A stretch of 64,000 nucleotides of DNA from Cognataquiflexum aquatile (GTDB lineage Bacteria > Bacteroidota > Bacteroidia > Cytophagales > Cyclobacteriaceae), in contig NZ_QMIK01000004.1 in assembly GCF_003316845.1 (NCBI RefSeq), forward strand, positions 372,001 through 436,000. The letters are read 5' to 3'. How positions within the stretch are numbered: position 1 is the stretch's first letter; every line of letters begins with the position of its first letter. The position numbers were made by a program, and so were the translations under genes. The notes beneath the pieces are model-generated. The model did not search any database, was not told where the DNA came from, and saw only the letters and a list, made by a program, of their open reading frames with translations. Positions 61,579 to 64,000 of this stretch are shown piece after piece.

Positions 61579-64000
61579 TCAATCCACCCTCTTACTTGTC
61601 TTCAGGTACGCCATCAGGTCCACTATATCTTTTTCGGTCAAGTTGGAAAATAGGCCAGGAGGCATCAGGGAAACAGGAGTCACTTCTTTGGATAGGATAC
61701 TGGATTTGTTGATGATTACAGGTTCCTGACCGACTACCCGCAGCGTCAATTGCCTTTGTGTTTCATTGATCACATTGCCGGAGTAAGTTCTTCCATCACG
61801 GGTATTGATCACGACCATTTTGTAATCATCCTGTATTTCGGCACTTGGTTCCAAGACATTCAGCAGGATATATTCTGTATCGGCGCGGTTAGAGCCTGTC
61901 AAATCCGGTCCAATCACACTTCCTTCACCAAACATCTTGTGACATGTTCCGCAGGTATTTTGGAAAATTTTCTTTCCGGCTTTCAAATCAGCTGACGAAA
62001 GAGAAGTGGGATGAATCATCGCCCTGTATTTTTTATAAGCTGCTTCATCACTTGCAACCTGCTCTATCGGACCCCAAACTTCAATAAAACCACTTCCCAC
62101 TACACGGAGCAATTGCCTCGCCACACCTGCCGGAACTTCACTTTTGGCAATCCTTTTTTCCTTGATTTCTTTGGTCAACATGCCGCCATAACGTTGCCTT
62201 GAAGAAAGCGTCTGCATGGCTGCGAGTTTTTCCTCGGGATTGAATTTGGAGAAATTGTCGATCAGTAATTTACCCAATGCTTCATTGTCAAAGGCAGCAA
62301 TGGATTTGATTGCTTCAAGTTTCATCGCTGGTTCCTGCAATAGTTTTGGCAACTCGGCCTGAAGTTCTTTTTGTTGCTGTGCGGTCAGCGTTTGAAGAGC
62401 TTTTTTCCTTTGAGCGATGGGTGCATTTTTATTTTTGAGCAAAGCAAGAGCCCTTTGCGTGGCCTCGGTATCTCCAAAGAGACCTGATATTTCCTGAGCT
62501 AATATCTTCGATTTTCCATTGGATTGTTGGAGTTTGTCGGACACGGTTTTCCAGTTTTGTGGGATTTTCAAGTCTGTCCGTCCTTCCATGCCAGCCAACA
62601 TGCCTGTCAAAAGATGTTCTGTGTTTGACCCGCCTTTCCCTATCAGTGTTACCAATTTTCCCAATTCGTCCTCATCCACTGCCCTGCGGGCAATGTATTG
62701 GGTGACCAAGGGGATTTTTGAGGAATTGGATAGGGCTAGAAATCTGTCGGGATTTTCCGCCATCAGGGGTTCAATGCTGTACCAAATGAGCTTGGGTAGG
62801 TTGTGGTCATTGGCGTCTTCGGCATGTAGGACAAGGTTGCCGGCGATTTCCCATTTATCGGCTGTTGCCAACCTTTGGAGAGCGGATGCGAGATACAGCC
62901 GGACAACAGGGGAGGGGTCTTCTTTTGCCATTACCCTAAACTTAGAAACCGCCGCAGCAGACGGCTTCATGTCTTCGCAGAGTAATTGGATGGCCCAAGC
63001 CCGTACATGTGGGTCTTTGTCAGAGAGCGCTTGGATCAGTTGCTGTTCGGTAAATCCCCCTGTCAGGTGCAGAGACCACATTGCCCGTAATCTCCAATCG
63101 GGGTTTTTGTCTTTTTCGAAAATGGCTTTCAATTCCGTAATGGTAGTGGCTTGGAGCTTTCCGTTTACTTTCCTTTTGTGAAGGATTCCCCTTGCCCGCC
63201 TCGCATGCCAATCACTTGGATTGGTTTGGAGGCTGACCAATTGCTTATCGCTCATTTTATTCAAATCAGAATACCTGCCTTCGAAGTCTTTCGCAAGAGA
63301 TTTTTCTGGTGCAATCCTGAATATCCTACCAGTCTCTTCATTCAAAACTTCCTTTCCACAAATGTCCGCATCATGCCAGTCTAAGGCATAAAGCGCTCCA
63401 TCCGGTCCGATTTCCATGCTGAATCCAACCCATTGGGCATTGTTTGCAATCATAAATTCATCCCCGTGCTTTCCCTGATAGCCTGAACCTTTTGGAACCA
63501 AAATGTCCGACAGTACCGCATGCTCATGGATATTGGCCATAAATATCTTTCCCTGCTCTTCTTTTGGGAAGGCATCGGACTGATAGACCCGAGCTCCGCC
63601 ATGTGCCGAACGGTGGCTGTGGTCAGCGATGGTTTTGATGTCTTCATAGACATAAGGATTGAAATGCTGTCCTCCCTGCCGATGGTAAATCCCTCCTGGA
63701 ATCACATGCCAGAGGTGTGGAATCACGCAGGCGGTCATCAAAAGCTGCCCTTTTGCATCATAGTCTATGCCCCATGGATTGCTAAATCCATGTGCCACGA
63801 CCTCGAAGCGGTCTTTGACAGGATGGTAACGCCACACGCCACCGTTGATGTCAACGCCTTCTTTTTCCAATAAGTCCTCAGGAAATGCATCATTGTGGTA
63901 ATAGAGTTTTGCATCTCCGTTAGGTTTGCGGATTTTGGAAGGAGTGGCAAATCCCTGCAAACCATACAGCCATCCATCCGGTCCCCAATGAAGGCTGTTG
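61579..64000 (-). CDS. Membrane-bound dehydrogenase-type protein with HEAT repeats and cytochrome c domain, 5' part outside window
   Basis: The frame is open to the window edge (the first visible residues are NSLHWGPDGWLYGLQG), giving 807 residues of a longer protein. The N-terminal part is a six-bladed propeller of the PQQ/glucose dehydrogenase-like type (GPDGALYALDWHD, then GRIFRIAP). Residues of about 260-640 are helical HEAT-like repeats (ALSDKDPHVRAWAIQLL). The C-terminal 130 residues form a c-type cytochrome or heme-binding domain with one CxxCH (NTCGTCHKM) and distal PGLFSNLTEKDIVDLMAYLK. Such proteins are common in Planctomycetes and Bacteroidota; the substrate is unknown. Confidence 0.88.
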   Translation of the reverse strand, partial: NSLHWGPDGWLYGLQGFATPSKIRKPNGDAKLYYHNDAFPEDLLEKEGVDINGGVWRYHPVKDRFEVVAHGFSNPWGIDYDAKGQLLMTACVIPHLWHVIPGGIYHRQGGQHFNPYVYEDIKTIADHSHRSAHGGARVYQSDAFPKEEQGKIFMANIHEHAVLSDILVPKGSGYQGKHGDEFMIANNAQWVGFSMEIGPDGALYALDWHDADICGKEVLNEETGRIFRIAPEKSLAKDFEGRYSDLNKMSDKQLVSLQTNPSDWHARRARGILHKRKVNGKLQATTITELKAIFEKDKNPDWRLRAMWSLHLTGGFTEQQLIQALSDKDPHVRAWAIQLLCEDMKPSAAAVSKFRVMAKEDPSPVVRLYLASALQRLATADKWEIAGNLVLHAEDANDHNLPKLIWYSIEPLMAENPDRFLALSNSSKIPLVTQYIARRAVDEDELGKLVTLIGKGGSNTEHLLTGMLAGMEGRTDLKIPQNWKTVSDKLQQSNGKSKILAQEISGLFGDTEATQRALALLKNKNAPIAQRKKALQTLTAQQQKELQAELPKLLQEPAMKLEAIKSIAAFDNEALGKLLIDNFSKFNPEEKLAAMQTLSSRQRYGGMLTKEIKEKRIAKSEVPAGVARQLLRVVGSGFIEVWGPIEQVASDEAAYKKYRAMIHPTSLSSADLKAGKKIFQNTCGTCHKMFGEGSVIGPDLTGSNRADTEYILLNVLEPSAEIQDDYKMVVINTRDGRTYSGNVINETQRQLTLRVVGQEPVIINKSSILSKEVTPVSLMPPGLFSNLTEKDIVDLMAYLKTSKRVD

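Overview
The window looks like a chromosomal piece of a marine or soil Bacteroidota, most likely order Cytophagales (my best guess is family Cyclobacteriaceae, at low confidence). The reasons are the SusC/SusD pair, promoters of the TAnnTTTG type with short leaders and weak Shine-Dalgarno sites, many lipoproteins, a full SUF operon, and moderate-to-low GC with A-rich leaders. No tRNA, rRNA, CRISPR array, phage gene or intact transposase was seen.

Layout. 1-12.4 kb is mostly housekeeping on the minus strand: a truncated esterase, rsmE, a DEAD-box helicase with an RGG-like repeat tail, an acyl-CoA-binding protein, gltA, then one long operon sufB-sufC-sufD-sufS-sufE-DUF59-bacilliredoxin, and an Lrp/AsnC regulator. 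12.5-18.4 kb (plus strand) carries a possible small peptide gene with its own terminator, a secreted TonB-C-like protein, an M14 carboxypeptidase and an S9 peptidase. 18.4-21.9 kb (minus) has a beta-barrel-like protein, an NlpE-META lipoprotein and formate-tetrahydrofolate ligase. 22.0-26.6 kb (minus) is an unusual compact cluster: a membrane protein with a large periplasmic tail, a secreted trypsin-like protease, a second membrane protein broken by one in-frame TAA, and a cytosolic protein coupled to it by ATGA. I recognise no described system in it, and it is the best candidate here for new biology.

26.7-40.3 kb is a xylan/xylose region: GH10 xylanase and GH67 alpha-glucuronidase, a CrtI-like oxidoreductase, then a sodium/sugar symporter, xylB and xylA behind a LacI-type operator, and a GH43 lipoprotein. 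A CE15 glucuronoyl esterase at 57.3 kb fits the same substrate. A 1.3 kb array of structured REP-like repeats (36.8-38.1 kb) and a nonsense-broken lipoprotein gene interrupt this region. 40.5-44 kb has a sulfatase and an FAD-dependent oxidoreductase. 44.7-55.4 kb is a polysaccharide utilisation locus, SusC-SusD-LamG lipoprotein-GH144-GH3, whose enzyme pair points to beta-1,2-glucan. 55.7-64 kb has a second sulfatase with the CE15 esterase, a class V aminotransferase, a rhodanese lipoprotein, an AT-rich lipoprotein and the 3' part of a large HEAT/cytochrome c protein.

A pattern runs across the intergenic spaces. Degenerate repeats with an exact 7-base period (four nearly fixed bases plus three free ones) occur in seven gaps, with a different consensus in each. 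Two genes are cut by single in-frame TAA codons, and three more gene tails survive without starts, so the accessory part of the window shows active gene decay.
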